A stretch of DNA of 64,000 bases from contig NZ_LT827015.1 in assembly GCF_900169075.1 (NCBI RefSeq), positions 372,001 to 436,000 of the forward strand. The letters are read 5' to 3'. The DNA is from Chryseobacterium phocaeense (lineage in GTDB: Bacteria > Bacteroidota > Bacteroidia > Flavobacteriales > Weeksellaceae). A program made the translations under genes and the position numbers. Below are positions 32,922-42,896 of this stretch, one piece after another. Position 1 is the first letter of the stretch, and every line of letters starts with the position of its first letter. Under the pieces are notes generated by a model that saw only the letters and a program-made list of their open reading frames with translations, had not been told where the DNA came from and made no database searches.

Positions 32922-35804
32922 TTAATGGCCGAAGATTTCTTTCAGTGTTAGTTCTTTAAAAGTTCCCATCTGATTCACAGCATCCATGTTCAGATTCTCT
33001 TTCTTACCGATAATGGCTGTATTGAAATGGATCGGCTTGATTTCAGTCTCGTAAAAATCTTTCAGGTCTTCAAAGGTCAGGTTTTGAATCTGTCCGTAAA
33101 TATCCTTTCTGAAATCATGAGAAATTCCGAGTTTTTTCAGTCGTAAAGTGTTGAAGAATATATTATTCCTCGTAATTCTTGTAGAAGCGATCTGTTTCAG
33201 GGCCGCATTTTTAGCGCTTTCAAACTGGATAGGCACTTCGGGAAGTTCATTCATCAGTTCGCTCATAGTACTCACTGCAGTTTGCAGCTTGTCCGGCTGG
33301 GTTCCGATGTAAGTGGTAATATAATCGGGATGCCCCAGTTCAGAATTGGCTGCATAGGAAACATAGGCGGAATACGCTAAACTCTTGCTTTCGCGGATTT
33401 CCTGGAACACAATCGAAGACAATCCTCTTCCGAAATATTCGTTGAAAACATTAATTTTTCCAAAGTTTAAGGTGTCCACAGCGTGTCCTTTTCCTACTTT
33501 ACTCATTTCCACCTGGACCATATCATAATCTGTAAAATAGACATGGCCGTTGGTTTCGGGCTCAGGATAATATTTGGGCTCAGGAATCTGAAGGCTTTCA
33601 TTTTCTATATAATTGCCAATATACTGTTTGAAATTTTCAGGATCTTTTCCGTAGAAAAATACTTCATAAGGATATTTGAAAAGGTTTTTCATCCGGTCCG
33701 TAAATACCTCTGCACTGCTGTTTTCAAGTTCTTCTTTCGAAATAATATCCGTGTAGCGGGAGAAACTGCCCAGCTTTGTATAGTTGGTCAGGGCGGTCAT
33801 GATACGGTTTTTGTCCTTTTTGGTCGCCTCGCGGTTTTCTACAACCGTTTCCACAAACTGCCTGTAAATAGTATCGTCAGGCTGTACACCGTACATCCAC
33901 TTTTGCAAAAGGGCAACCCCCTTTTCCATATTTTCTTCAAGACCGCTCAGGGAAATCAGAAGCTGGTCGTTTGTCGTTTTAAAATCATTTGTAACCCCGA
34001 TTTTAAAGAATTCCTTTTTTAAATCTTCCGGAGAAAAATCTTCCGTTCCAAGGTACTGAAGCAGCTGGGTGGAAATCCCGAGATCCCTGTCATGATCACT
34101 TCCAAAAGGGAAAATAAAATGAACCTGCGCAATGTCATTGTATTTATTACGAACAAAACTCAGCTTCTTATCTTTAACGGTGTCTGTGGTGATTTCTTTT
34201 TTATAATCAATGAATTCTGGCTGTATATCTTCCGTTTTTTCTGCTATAATTTCTTTTAAAAATTCAGACTGGGCGTCACGGTTGATTTTGATGGGAGTAA
34301 TACCTGGATTGTCAACCCTTACCAGTTGGTCATTCACCCCTTTTTCTTTATAAATAACAGCATAATTGTCTTTGAAAAAAGATCGGGCAAAATCTATAAT
34401 ATCATCTTTAGTGAAACGCTGGTATTCATCAAGCTCATTAAGCTCTTCCTCCCATGATCTTCCTTTAATATAGGTGTCATAAAGATTGGTAGCCAGTCCA
34501 TCTGCTGTTTCTAGGCTTTTCAGACGCTGGATCTTAAAATCCTTGATAATGGCAGGAAGCATCCAGTCCGGAAAATCTCCTTTTTTGATCAGTTCTATCT
34601 GTTCAAGGACCATTTTTTCAGCCTCTTCCAGGGTTTGGGTTTCCTTTGGAACCGCTACGACAGAAAAATAGCCGTATTGTTTTAAGCCTACTGAAAAAGC
34701 CTGTGCCCAAAGCATTCTCTGGGTCTGGTTGATATTAAGGTCAAGAAGCCCGGCTTCACCTCTGTTACTGAGAATATTGGCAGTGATATCCGCCAGCATA
34801 GCCTCCTTTGTTCCATAGCTGTCCGTTCTCCATGCCAACTGAACCCTTGGAGTGGTCGGGCTTTTTACTGTTCTTTTTACGATTTCCGTCAAAGGCTGCT
34901 CCACAACAGGTGTCTTTTTCGGAAGCTCTTTATACGGGATGGTTCCGAAATACCGGTCAACCAGCTGTATCGTTTCCTCAAAATCCAGATCACCTACCAG
35001 AACCATCGCATAATTATTCGGAACGTAATATTCGTCAAAATACTTATGGATAGCCTTCATAGATGGGTTTTTCAGATGTTCCGGTTTCCCGATGGTAGTC
35101 TGCTGGCCGTTCGGGTGCGTAGGAAAAAGGGCATCCATCAGCTCATAGGTTACAAGCCTTGAATCATTATCCTGAGCTCTATTAAACTCCTCATAAACAG
35201 ATTCTAGCTCGGTGTGGAAAAGACGAAGAACCATTTCCGAAAACCTTTCTTTTTCTATTTTAAGCCATTTTTCAAGCTCATTATTCGGGATATTATTTTT
35301 ATAGACGGTTTCATCAAACCAGGTATGGGCGTTGGTTCCGTTGGCTCCAAGTGAAGAAATCGCCTTATCATATTCATTGGCGATAGCATATTGGCTGGCT
35401 TCCTGAGAGAGTTCATCTATTTTTTTATAGATTTCCTTCTTTTTTTCAGGATCCTGCTCGGTTTTATGGTCCTCATACAGTGCTGAAATTTGGTCGAGGA
35501 GTTCTTTTTCCTTTGCCCAGTTCTGGGTCCCGATTCTGGAAGTTCCTTTAAACATCATATGCTCCAGGTAGTGTGCGAGTCCCGTATTATCTGCAGGATC
35601 GTTGTTGCTTCCGGTCCTCACAGGGATGTAGGTCTGGATTCTTGGGGCATCAGAATTCTGTGCAAGAAAAACCTTTAAGCCGTTTTTCAGGGTGTAAATT
35701 CTTACCTTATTTTCATCATTTGTTACGGTTATATATTCGTAGTTGTTTTTATCGGTGTGAAGCGTCTCTTTATGCTTTTGGTCAATCATATAATCTGTTT
35801 TCAT
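32922..35804 (-). CDS. M16 family metallopeptidase (insulinase/pitrilysin type)
   Basis: 960 residues from the ATG at 35804 (an in-frame ATG 18 codons upstream is less likely, because its extension is Cys-rich and unlike the family). The inverted zinc motif HYLEH occupies residues 78-82, with the third ligand in ELESVYEEFNRAQD. The length fits the pitrilysin type with active and inactive halves. No signal peptide is evident. It probably degrades peptides. It is monocistronic. Confidence 0.9.
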   Translation of the reverse strand: MKTDYMIDQKHKETLHTDKNNYEYITVTNDENKVRIYTLKNGLKVFLAQNSDAPRIQTYIPVRTGSNNDPADNTGLAHYLEHMMFKGTSRIGTQNWAKEKELLDQISALYEDHKTEQDPEKKKEIYKKIDELSQEASQYAIANEYDKAISSLGANGTNAHTWFDETVYKNNIPNNELEKWLKIEKERFSEMVLRLFHTELESVYEEFNRAQDNDSRLVTYELMDALFPTHPNGQQTTIGKPEHLKNPSMKAIHKYFDEYYVPNNYAMVLVGDLDFEETIQLVDRYFGTIPYKELPKKTPVVEQPLTEIVKRTVKSPTTPRVQLAWRTDSYGTKEAMLADITANILSNRGEAGLLDLNINQTQRMLWAQAFSVGLKQYGYFSVVAVPKETQTLEEAEKMVLEQIELIKKGDFPDWMLPAIIKDFKIQRLKSLETADGLATNLYDTYIKGRSWEEELNELDEYQRFTKDDIIDFARSFFKDNYAVIYKEKGVNDQLVRVDNPGITPIKINRDAQSEFLKEIIAEKTEDIQPEFIDYKKEITTDTVKDKKLSFVRNKYNDIAQVHFIFPFGSDHDRDLGISTQLLQYLGTEDFSPEDLKKEFFKIGVTNDFKTTNDQLLISLSGLEENMEKGVALLQKWMYGVQPDDTIYRQFVETVVENREATKKDKNRIMTALTNYTKLGSFSRYTDIISKEELENSSAEVFTDRMKNLFKYPYEVFFYGKDPENFKQYIGNYIENESLQIPEPKYYPEPETNGHVYFTDYDMVQVEMSKVGKGHAVDTLNFGKINVFNEYFGRGLSSIVFQEIRESKSLAYSAYVSYAANSELGHPDYITTYIGTQPDKLQTAVSTMSELMNELPEVPIQFESAKNAALKQIASTRITRNNIFFNTLRLKKLGISHDFRKDIYGQIQNLTFEDLKDFYETEIKPIHFNTAIIGKKENLNMDAVNQMGTFKELTLKEIFGH

Positions 35805-35957
35805 TCTGTTAGATCCGAATGCATTACAAATGTAAGGAATAGAATGCGAACACTGCATTTTTTTGAATTATTGAATCTATGATTGTATTCGGAAAATATG
35901 ATCTTTCCTTAAACACTAAGCTGTAACCATTCAATTTTTTAATTAAATTCACAAATC

Positions 35958-36647
35958 ATGAAAAAACTGTATTTCAGGTTAATGGGTATAACCTGCTTTT
36001 TATTTTTATTTGCATCTTGTATTTCGCAGAAAGGCAGGCTGCAAAGCGGTTTTGTGTATGCCCAGGAAAAAATTCCCGGTCTTGCTTTGGACCTCCGCTA
36101 TTTTGGGGCGCATAATTTCACTGGCAGACCTGTCAAAGGATATGAGCGTCCTGTTCTGATCCTGAGCCGGAAAGCTGTCTATGCATTGAAAAAAGTACAG
36201 AAAGATTTGAGAAAGAAAGGCCTTGCATTGAAAGTATTTGATGCCTACAGGCCACAAAGAGCGGTCAGCTCATTTGAAGTCTGGGCCAGGAACGCCAATG
36301 ATACTATTGCTAAAGCAGAATTTTATCCGGATGTAGATAAGCATGACCTGTTCAGATTAGGTTACCTGGCGGCTAAATCCGGCCATACCAGAGGGAGCAC
36401 GGTAGATCTTACCCTGATTGATATACAGACCGGAGAGGAGCTCGACATGGGAAGCCCGTTTGATCTTTTCGGAGAAATATCTCATCAGGATACAGGTAAA
36501 ATCAATGAATTACAGAAGAAAAACAGACAGATCCTGAGACAGGCCATGCTGGATCATCATTTTAAAGATTATCATGAAGAATGGTGGCATTTTACCCTCA
36601 TTGATGAACCTTTTCCGGATACGTATTTTGATTTTCCGGTGAATTAA
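35958..36647 (+). CDS. D-alanyl-D-alanine dipeptidase (VanX/DdpX-like) lipoprotein
   Basis: 229 residues. The lipoprotein signal ends FASC (Cys21). Zinc-site motifs of the M15D family are present: SGHTRGSTVDLTL (His143, Asp150) and HEEWWHF (Glu208, His211). VFDAYRPQRAV holds the catalytic Arg. It hydrolyses the D-Ala-D-Ala dipeptide. With its envelope location and no van genes nearby, wall turnover or nutrient use is more likely than glycopeptide resistance. Confidence 0.9.
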   Translation: MKKLYFRLMGITCFLFLFASCISQKGRLQSGFVYAQEKIPGLALDLRYFGAHNFTGRPVKGYERPVLILSRKAVYALKKVQKDLRKKGLALKVFDAYRPQRAVSSFEVWARNANDTIAKAEFYPDVDKHDLFRLGYLAAKSGHTRGSTVDLTLIDIQTGEELDMGSPFDLFGEISHQDTGKINELQKKNRQILRQAMLDHHFKDYHEEWWHFTLIDEPFPDTYFDFPVN

Positions 36648-36680
36648 AGGCGAATAAGCGAAATCGCAAAATGGCAAAAA

Positions 36681-36870
36681 GGCAAAGGAGGCTGAGAAGG
36701 CGAAGGAAGCAAAAGGGCAAATTTGCAAATCAGCTTATTTGCTATTAGCTTATTTAGCACATGTATTTTTTTCCTGGCAGTTATTCCCCGTAGCTATTTC
36801 GCCCCTTTGCCTTTTTGCTCTTTCACCTTTTCGCCCTTTTGCTTCCTTCGCCTTCTCAGCTTTCTTCGCC
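36681..36870. repeat. Long imperfect inverted repeat before the NtrC-type gene
   Basis: The 38-bp arms at 36681-36718 and 36833-36870 are complementary at 35 positions; the shared core reads GCTGAGAAGGCGAAGGAAGC. A second short inverted pair, GGCAAAAAGGCAAAGG, occurs at 36673-36688 and, inverted, at about 36803-36818. It fills the gap between the VanX-like and NtrC-type genes. Confidence 0.7.
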
Positions 36871-36896
36871 AATTCACGTAATTCCCAAAAAAGTCA

Positions 36897-36904
36897 TAAG
36901 TTTG
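36897..36904 (+). promoter_or_regulatory. -7 box of the NtrC-type regulator gene
   Basis: TAAGTTTG, 26 nt before ATG 36931. Its position argues against the longer in-frame start at 36739. Confidence 0.5.
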
Positions 36905-36930
36905 TATCAGGTTTTCCAAAAACAACCACT

Positions 36931-38256
36931 ATGTCCGGAAACATTCTGATCATTGATGATGAGATCAAACTCCTGAAATTACTGGGGATGATCCTTTCCC
37001 AAGAGAATTTTAACGTTAAAGAAGCTTCTACCGCACGCTCTGCAATGACGATGCTGGAGCAGTATGAATTTGATGTTGTACTCAGCGATGTCCGGCTTCC
37101 CGATGCCTATGGAGTAGAGCTGGTAAGATCAATGAAGACCAAATATCCGCATCTTGAAATTATCCTGATGACGGCTTTCGGGAATATTACCGATGCAGTT
37201 CAGTCCATGAAAAACGGAGCTTATGATTATCTGGTAAAAGGAGATGATAATGAGAAAATTATTCCGCTGGTGTATAAAGCTTTGGAAAAAGTAAAAGACA
37301 ACAAATCCAAAATCGTTCAGAAAGCCGGCATATCAAAAGGATTTGAACAGATTATAGGTACTTCTCCATTAATCCTTCAGTCTAAAAAACTGGCTGAAAA
37401 AGTGGCCTTAACAGATGCCGCCGTACTGCTGACCGGGGAAACAGGAACCGGAAAAGAAGTTTTTGCCAATGCCATCCATGAAGGAAGTGAAAGAAAGAAA
37501 AATAATTTTGTAGCCATCAACTGTTCAGCTTTCAGTAAGGAAATTCTGGAGAGCGAGCTGTTCGGGCATAAGCAGGGAGCGTTCACAGGTGCTGTAAAAG
37601 ACAAAAAAGGTTTAATAGAAGAAGCTAACGGAGGAACATTATTTCTGGATGAAATAGGAGAAATGCCGGTAGAATTGCAGGCAAAACTGCTCCGCGTGCT
37701 GGAAACGGGGGAATTTATAAAAATGGGTGAAACAAAAGTGTCCAGATCCGATTTCAGATTAATTGCGGCCACCAACCGTGATCTTGAGGACGAGATAAAA
37801 CAGGGACATTTCCGTGAAGATCTTTATTTCCGTCTGAATGTTTTTGAAATTCACCTTCCGCCACTCCGTGAAAGAAAAGAAGACCTGAAATTACTGGCCA
37901 AAAACTTCATCGATATGTTTTCCCGCAAACTTCATCTGCCGACTTTGCAGGTAGATCCTGATTATTATAAAATGCTGGAAAAAAACGATTGGAAAGGAAA
38001 TATCCGGGAACTTAGAAATGCCGTTGAAAGAAGTCTCATTTTAATGGATGATCATATTCTGAACGCCGCGAGTCTCCCGCATTATTCCGGAAAACAGGTT
38101 CCTGAAAATGATTCCTTAAGCATACGGTCCCTGGAGAAAATACACATCCAGAAAGTTCTTCAATACACCAAAGGCAACAAAGCCGAAGCGGCAAGGCTGC
38201 TGGAAATCGGGATTGCTACGCTGTACCGGAAGCTGGAAGAATATGGATTGAGGTAG
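36931..38256 (+). CDS. Sigma-54-dependent NtrC-type response regulator
   Basis: 441 residues. The receiver (1-120) has the phospho-acceptor Asp53 in VVLSDVRLPD. The AAA+ domain has Walker A GETGTGKE (about 165) and the sigma-54 contact motif GAFTGA (about 215). The C-terminal Fis-type helix-turn-helix reads NKAEAARLLEIGIATLYRKL. No KdpE is present around the kdp genes that follow on the same strand, and a histidine kinase ends that cluster. This is therefore probably the cognate regulator of the potassium-uptake locus (inference from context). Confidence 0.92.
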   Translation: MSGNILIIDDEIKLLKLLGMILSQENFNVKEASTARSAMTMLEQYEFDVVLSDVRLPDAYGVELVRSMKTKYPHLEIILMTAFGNITDAVQSMKNGAYDYLVKGDDNEKIIPLVYKALEKVKDNKSKIVQKAGISKGFEQIIGTSPLILQSKKLAEKVALTDAAVLLTGETGTGKEVFANAIHEGSERKKNNFVAINCSAFSKEILESELFGHKQGAFTGAVKDKKGLIEEANGGTLFLDEIGEMPVELQAKLLRVLETGEFIKMGETKVSRSDFRLIAATNRDLEDEIKQGHFREDLYFRLNVFEIHLPPLRERKEDLKLLAKNFIDMFSRKLHLPTLQVDPDYYKMLEKNDWKGNIRELRNAVERSLILMDDHILNAASLPHYSGKQVPENDSLSIRSLEKIHIQKVLQYTKGNKAEAARLLEIGIATLYRKLEEYGLR

Positions 38257-38269
38257 ATGATTTCGGATT

Positions 38270-38532
38270 TTAGAGTCTTAGAGTTGGAGGGTTTAAGAGT
38301 GCGAGCGTTTGGGTGTTTTAGAGTCTGAGTGTTTCAGGTTCCGGAGTGTCTGAGTACAGGGTAAAAAAGTGTAAATCCTGAAAATTTTGAATGAACGACC
38401 AATACCTGGCGGCTGAGGTCCTCGAAGCCACCAGCAACACATACCATAAAATTAAATAATCTCTCCTCATATTCCCCCTTACCTCAAATGAATAATTTTG
38501 CTAATCCCTAATCCCTAATCCCTAATCCCTAA
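38270..38532 (+). repeat. Composite dispersed repeat, copy 4
   Basis: TTAGAGTCTTAGAGTTGG-type short repeats, then GAACGACCAATACCTGG and the hairpin GGCGGCTGAGG...GAAGCCACC (38408-38432), ending in a heptad array (CTAATCC)4 at 38501-38532. The heptad has a different sequence from those in the other copies. It fills most of the gap between the regulator and the kdp genes. Confidence 0.7.
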
Positions 38533-38555
38533 AACTGATTCCTATCATTTCAATA

Positions 38556-38583
38556 AAAGAGCTTATCATTTTGATAGGCTTTT
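38556..38583 (+). terminator. Possible terminator upstream of the kdp genes
   Basis: AGCTTATCA / TGATAGGCT imperfect stem followed by a T-rich stretch. Confidence 0.35.
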
Positions 38584-38700
38584 GCATTTTTATATCATGT
38601 GTATTTATTGTGTAAGTGTTTGATTTTTATCTTGTTAAATATTTTGTTTTAAAAACGGACCTTATTTTGGCCTGTAGGTATCAAATAAAATATTTTAAAA

Positions 38701-38808
38701 ATGACAACTTCAAGAAAAACGTTCAAAAAACGTGAGCATGCCGACTTAAGCCGGCTGATGGTATCGTATGTAATTCTCACCCTTTTAATCCTTATAATTT
38801 CCATATGA
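38701..38808 (+). CDS. 35-residue single-TM peptide upstream of kdpF
   Basis: ATG 38701 to TGA 38806. A basic N-terminus (MTTSRKTFKKREHADLSRLM) is followed by one hydrophobic helix (VSYVILTLLILIISI). It overlaps the next small ORF by the sequence ATGA, a sign of translational coupling. No family is known to me. It may be a small accessory subunit of the Kdp pump or a leader peptide. Confidence 0.5.
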   Translation: MTTSRKTFKKREHADLSRLMVSYVILTLLILIISI

Positions 38809-38888
38809 TGCTGATAGGTTTGATCCTGCTTTTTGCAGTGATGTTCTGGCTTCTTTACAAATCCGTTGAATTTTTTGATACAATATAA
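38805..38888 (+). CDS. 27-residue single-TM peptide upstream of kdpF
   Basis: ATG 38805 overlaps the preceding stop. The peptide MMLIGLILLFAVMFWLLYKS... is one hydrophobic helix with a short polar tail (VEFFDTI). It ends 4 nt before kdpF. Its style resembles KdpF, but the sequence is not the same. Confidence 0.45.
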   Translation: MMLIGLILLFAVMFWLLYKSVEFFDTI

Positions 38889-38892
38889 AAAT

Positions 38893-38970
38893 ATGTGGAG
38901 TTTATTTTTCCTTTCAATCCTGGCTTTTGTGTACATCTGCTATGTTTTGATAAAACCTGAAAAATTTTAA
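38893..38970 (+). CDS. kdpF: KdpF, small subunit of the potassium-transporting ATPase
   Basis: 25 residues, MWSLFFLSILAFVYICYVLI followed by KPEKF. A single helix ending in a short charged tail is the KdpF pattern. It stops 6 nt before kdpA. KdpF stabilises the KdpABC complex in the inner membrane. Confidence 0.75.
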   Translation: MWSLFFLSILAFVYICYVLIKPEKF

Positions 38971-38976
38971 CCGGTC

Positions 38977-40671
38977 ATGAATACAGAAATTTTAGGCGTA
39001 ATTGCCATGTTTGTTATCACATTGGTGATCGGAGTATTTCTAGGAAAATACATTGCGAATGTGTACGGGTACAAAAAGACTTTTTTGGATCCTGTTTTTG
39101 AACCTTTAGAAAAATTAATTTATAAAATATCGGGGATTAATCCGGCCCGGCAGATGAACTGGAAGCAGAATATGTATGCCATGCTGACGATTAATCTGGT
39201 CTGGTTTATTATAGGATTCCTAATCCTGATGAACCAATCCTGGCTCCCTCTCAATCCGGATAGAAACCCGAATATGTCACCGGATCTTGCATTTAATACA
39301 GCCATTTCTTTTTTAGTGAATTGTAACCTTCAGCATTATTCCGGAGAAACGGGGGTTAGTTATCTGAGCCAGCTGTATCTGATGTTTCTGCAGTTTGTAA
39401 CCGCAGCGACCGGAATGGCGGCAATGGCCGTCCTTTTCAAAGCTTTTAAAGAAAAAACGACCACCGAATTAGGAAATTTCTATGATTTCTTTACTAAATC
39501 CGTAGTAAGAATATTGGTTCCGATCAGTATCCTTGTCGCTTTAATCCTTTCAGCTAACGGAAGTCCGATGACTTTCGAAGGAAAAGATCATGTCACCACA
39601 CTGGAAGGCCAGAAAGTGGAAGTTTCCAGAGGGCCCGTTGCTGCTTTTGTAGCGATCAAGCACCTGGGAACCAATGGAGGCGGTTTCTTTGGAGCCAATT
39701 CCGCACATCCGCTTGAAAATCCGAATTATATAACGAATATGACCGAAATGGTAGCCCAGATGATCATTCCGTTTGCCATGGTTTTTGCATTGGGATTCTA
39801 TCTCAAAAAAAGAAAACTGTCATGGGTAATTTTTACCGTAATGACCGTCGGTTTTCTGGCTCTTACCATCCCGAATATTGTCAATGAAACCGGTGGAAAT
39901 ACTCTGATTACCCAAATGGGTGCAGACAGCAGCCTTGGAGCGATGGAAGGCAAGGAGATCCGTTTCGGAAGTGCTTCTTCAGGATACTGGAGTATAGCCA
40001 CCACGGTAATTTCCACAGGATCAATCAATTCCATGCACGACAGTACCATGCCGCTTTCCGGAATGAATGAGCTGCTGGCGATGATGATCAACTGCTTTTA
40101 CGGCGGTTGCGGTGTGGGAATTCTTAACTATTTCATCTTTATTATCCTTGCTGTGTTTATCAGTGGTTTGATGGTGGGAAGAACACCGGAATTCATGGGT
40201 AAAAAGATTGAAGCCAAAGAAATGAAAATCGCGATGATCGTAGCCCTGTTCCATCCGTTTCTGATTCTTGTAGGAACCGCTTTAACTGCGTATCTGCCGG
40301 AATTCGGGGCAAAAACATTGAATAATCCCGGTTTCCATGGATTCAGTGAGATGCTGTACGAGTTTACTTCTTCTTCAGCGAACAACGGTTCCGGATTTGA
40401 AGGGCTGGGCGACAATACACCCTGGTGGAATATTTCAACGGGAATTGTACTGTTGTTATCAAGATTTATCCCGATCATCGGACCAGTTGCAATCGCCGGA
40501 TTATTAGCCCAGAAAAAATTCATCCCGGAAAGTTCAGGAACGCTCAAAACGGATACTGCTACTTTCGGATTTATGACGCTGGCCGTGATTCTTCTTATTG
40601 CAGCGCTGTCTTTCTTCCCTGCACTGACATTGGGACCAATAGCGGAACAGATTCAGTATTTCTCAAAATAA
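38977..40671 (+). CDS. kdpA: Potassium-transporting ATPase subunit KdpA
   Basis: 564 residues, the usual length. A polytopic membrane protein of the potassium-channel superfamily with the pore-loop regions NCNLQHYSGE, HLGTNGGGFFGANSAHP, NCFYGGCGVG and SSANNGSGFEGLG. It provides the selective potassium path of the KdpFABC pump. First large gene of the kdp operon. Confidence 0.97.
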   Translation: MNTEILGVIAMFVITLVIGVFLGKYIANVYGYKKTFLDPVFEPLEKLIYKISGINPARQMNWKQNMYAMLTINLVWFIIGFLILMNQSWLPLNPDRNPNMSPDLAFNTAISFLVNCNLQHYSGETGVSYLSQLYLMFLQFVTAATGMAAMAVLFKAFKEKTTTELGNFYDFFTKSVVRILVPISILVALILSANGSPMTFEGKDHVTTLEGQKVEVSRGPVAAFVAIKHLGTNGGGFFGANSAHPLENPNYITNMTEMVAQMIIPFAMVFALGFYLKKRKLSWVIFTVMTVGFLALTIPNIVNETGGNTLITQMGADSSLGAMEGKEIRFGSASSGYWSIATTVISTGSINSMHDSTMPLSGMNELLAMMINCFYGGCGVGILNYFIFIILAVFISGLMVGRTPEFMGKKIEAKEMKIAMIVALFHPFLILVGTALTAYLPEFGAKTLNNPGFHGFSEMLYEFTSSSANNGSGFEGLGDNTPWWNISTGIVLLLSRFIPIIGPVAIAGLLAQKKFIPESSGTLKTDTATFGFMTLAVILLIAALSFFPALTLGPIAEQIQYFSK

Positions 40672-40844
40672 TTTTTTAAAAATTAAAATCAATAGTAAAC
40701 CATTAGGAAGATAGAAATATCAGGGAACTAGTCTAAAAACTCATCGAAACATTCACCTGAATATATTATCCATTTCAAACCTTGTTTTTTTAATCTGTCT
40801 TAATGGTTGCCATTGGTTTATAATGATATAACTCTTTCAAAAAA

Positions 40845-42884
40845 ATGAAAAATCAATCCCAGACATTGTTTCAAAAAGATTTGGTGAATGAAGCGATCAA
40901 ACAGTCCTTCGTTAAACTGAATCCGAAAATCATGTTTAAAAATCCTGTGATGTTCCTGGTAGAAGTTGGGACTGTGGTAATGCTGATCGTAAGCTTATTC
41001 AGCCTTACAGGAGACCGTTCACAGGGAAGCTTTGCTTATAATTTTACCGTATTTATTATTTTATTTTTCACGGTTCTTTTCGCCAATTTTGCGGAAGCTA
41101 TTGCTGAAGCCAGAGGAAAAGCGCAGGCGGATACCCTTAGAAAAACGCGTGAAGAAACACCTGCCAAAGTAGTGGTAGAAAACAAACCCGGCTTTCAGGT
41201 GGAAACTGTTCTGAAAAGATCAGCCGAAATGAAACTCGGAGATATATTCCTTTGCGAAACCGGAGATCAGATCCCGATGGACGGAGAAATTATCGAAGGA
41301 CTGGCAACCATTGACGAATCAGCGATTACCGGGGAAAGTGCACCCGTGATCCGTGAATCAGGAGGTGATAAAAGCTCGGTAACGGGAGGAACAAAAGTTC
41401 TTTCCGACCGGATCAAAGTAAGGGTGACCACCAAACCTGGAGAATCTTTTTTAGATAAAATGATTGCACTGGTAGAAGGCGCATCGAGACAGAAAACACC
41501 CAACGAAATCGCACTCACTATACTTCTGGCAGGATTTACCCTGACCTTTATTATCGTAACACTCACTTTAAAACCTTTTGCAGATTACGCGCAGACACCC
41601 ATTACCATTGCGGCATTTATTTCACTTTTCGTTTGTTTGATTCCCACAACTATTGGAGGTCTGCTTTCTGCAATCGGAATTGCGGGGATGGATCGAGCTC
41701 TCAGAGCTAATGTTATAACCAAAAGCGGTAAAGCGGTAGAAACAGCAGGAGACATCGATGTTTTGCTGCTTGATAAAACTGGAACTATAACGATCGGAAA
41801 CCGTAAGGCGACGGAGTTCCATCCGGCAGATGGAATCAGGCTGCTGGATTTTATCAAGGCTTCGGCATTAAGCTCAGTGGCTGATGAAACACCGGAAGGA
41901 AAATCCATCATTGAACTGAGCCAGCTGAAACCGGAAGATCTTCTTGTTCCCAATCCTGTGTATATTGATTTTACGGCGGAAACCAGAACTTCGGGAATTG
42001 ATTTCGAAGAGACAAGAATCCGTAAAGGAGCTTATGATACCATAAAAAAACTGACTGAAAAAGCCGGGAATACCTTCCCGAAAGAAACCCAGGATGCGGT
42101 AACCAAGATTTCTGAAAATGGAGGAACCCCTCTGGTGGTGATTGTTAATGAAAAAGTATGGGGCGTTATTGAGCTTCAGGACATCATTAAAACCGGAATC
42201 CAGGAACGTTTCCAGAGACTGAGAAAAATGGGGGTGAAAACGGTGATGGTAACCGGAGATAATCCTCTGACGGCAAAATTCATCGCCGAAAAAGCGGGTG
42301 TGGATGATTTTATTGCCGAAGCCAAGCCTGAAGACAAAATGAATTACATCAAAAAAGAACAGCAGGAAGGAAAGCTGGTCGCGATGATGGGAGATGGAAC
42401 GAACGATGCTCCGGCACTGGCCCAGGCCGATGTAGGCGTAGCGATGAACAGCGGAACACAGGCTGCAAAAGAAGCCGGAAATATGGTGGATCTTGATAAT
42501 GACCCTACCAAACTTATTGAGATCGTGGAGATTGGAAAACAGTTGCTGATGACCCGCGGAACCCTGACGACTTTCAGTATTGCGAATGATGTGGCTAAAT
42601 ATTTTGCCATTATCCCGGCACTCTTCATTACATTTATTCCTTCACTTCAGAAATTGAATATTATGAACCTTCACAGCCCGGAAACCGCCATTTTATCAGC
42701 CGTTATTTTCAATGCTGTAATTATTCCTTTCCTTATTCCATTAGCGTTAAAAGGAGTTGCGTATAAGCCGATCGGGGCCAGTGCATTATTGAGGAGAAAC
42801 CTTTTGATCTATGGTTTGGGCGGCGTGATCGTTCCATTCATCGGAATCAAAATCATTGACTTGCTGATCAGTTTATTCTATTAA
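40845..42884 (+). CDS. kdpB: Potassium-transporting ATPase ATP-binding subunit KdpB
   Basis: 679 residues, a P-type ATPase. The actuator motif TGES begins at Thr162, and the phosphorylation motif is DKTGT with Asp310. [12 protein letters not shown] forms the hinge. Ser162-type inhibition known in E. coli KdpB maps to the TGES loop, which is intact here. It is separated from kdpA by 173 bp, longer than usual within a kdp operon. Confidence 0.97.
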   Translation: MKNQSQTLFQKDLVNEAIKQSFVKLNPKIMFKNPVMFLVEVGTVVMLIVSLFSLTGDRSQGSFAYNFTVFIILFFTVLFANFAEAIAEARGKAQADTLRKTREETPAKVVVENKPGFQVETVLKRSAEMKLGDIFLCETGDQIPMDGEIIEGLATIDESAITGESAPVIRESGGDKSSVTGGTKVLSDRIKVRVTTKPGESFLDKMIALVEGASRQKTPNEIALTILLAGFTLTFIIVTLTLKPFADYAQTPITIAAFISLFVCLIPTTIGGLLSAIGIAGMDRALRANVITKSGKAVETAGDIDVLLLDKTGTITIGNRKATEFHPADGIRLLDFIKASALSSVADETPEGKSIIELSQLKPEDLLVPNPVYIDFTAETRTSGIDFEETRIRKGAYDTIKKLTEKAGNTFPKETQDAVTKISENGGTPLVVIVNEKVWGVIELQDIIKTGIQERFQRLRKMGVKTVMVTGDNPLTAKFIAEKAGVDDFIAEAKPEDKMNYIKKEQQEGKLVAMMGDGTNDAPALAQADVGVAMNSGTQAAKEAGNMVDLDNDPTKLIEIVEIGKQLLMTRGTLTTFSIANDVAKYFAIIPALFITFIPSLQKLNIMNLHSPETAILSAVIFNAVIIPFLIPLALKGVAYKPIGASALLRRNLLIYGLGGVIVPFIGIKIIDLLISLFY

Positions 42885-42896
42885 AATTTTAAAAAA

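Noticed and set aside
35958..36647. Vancomycin-resistance function of the VanX-like protein
   Set aside because: No vanA, vanH or vanRS genes are nearby, and the protein has a lipoprotein signal, unlike cytoplasmic VanX.
36739..36930. 64-codon N-terminal extension of the NtrC-type regulator
   Set aside because: It reads through the inverted repeat and precedes the -7 box at 36897-36904; the receiver begins normally at Met 36931.
38660..38690. Sigma-54 -24/-12 promoter before the kdp genes
   Set aside because: TTGGC with ten bases to TC instead of GC breaks the -12 element; too weak to list as a feature.
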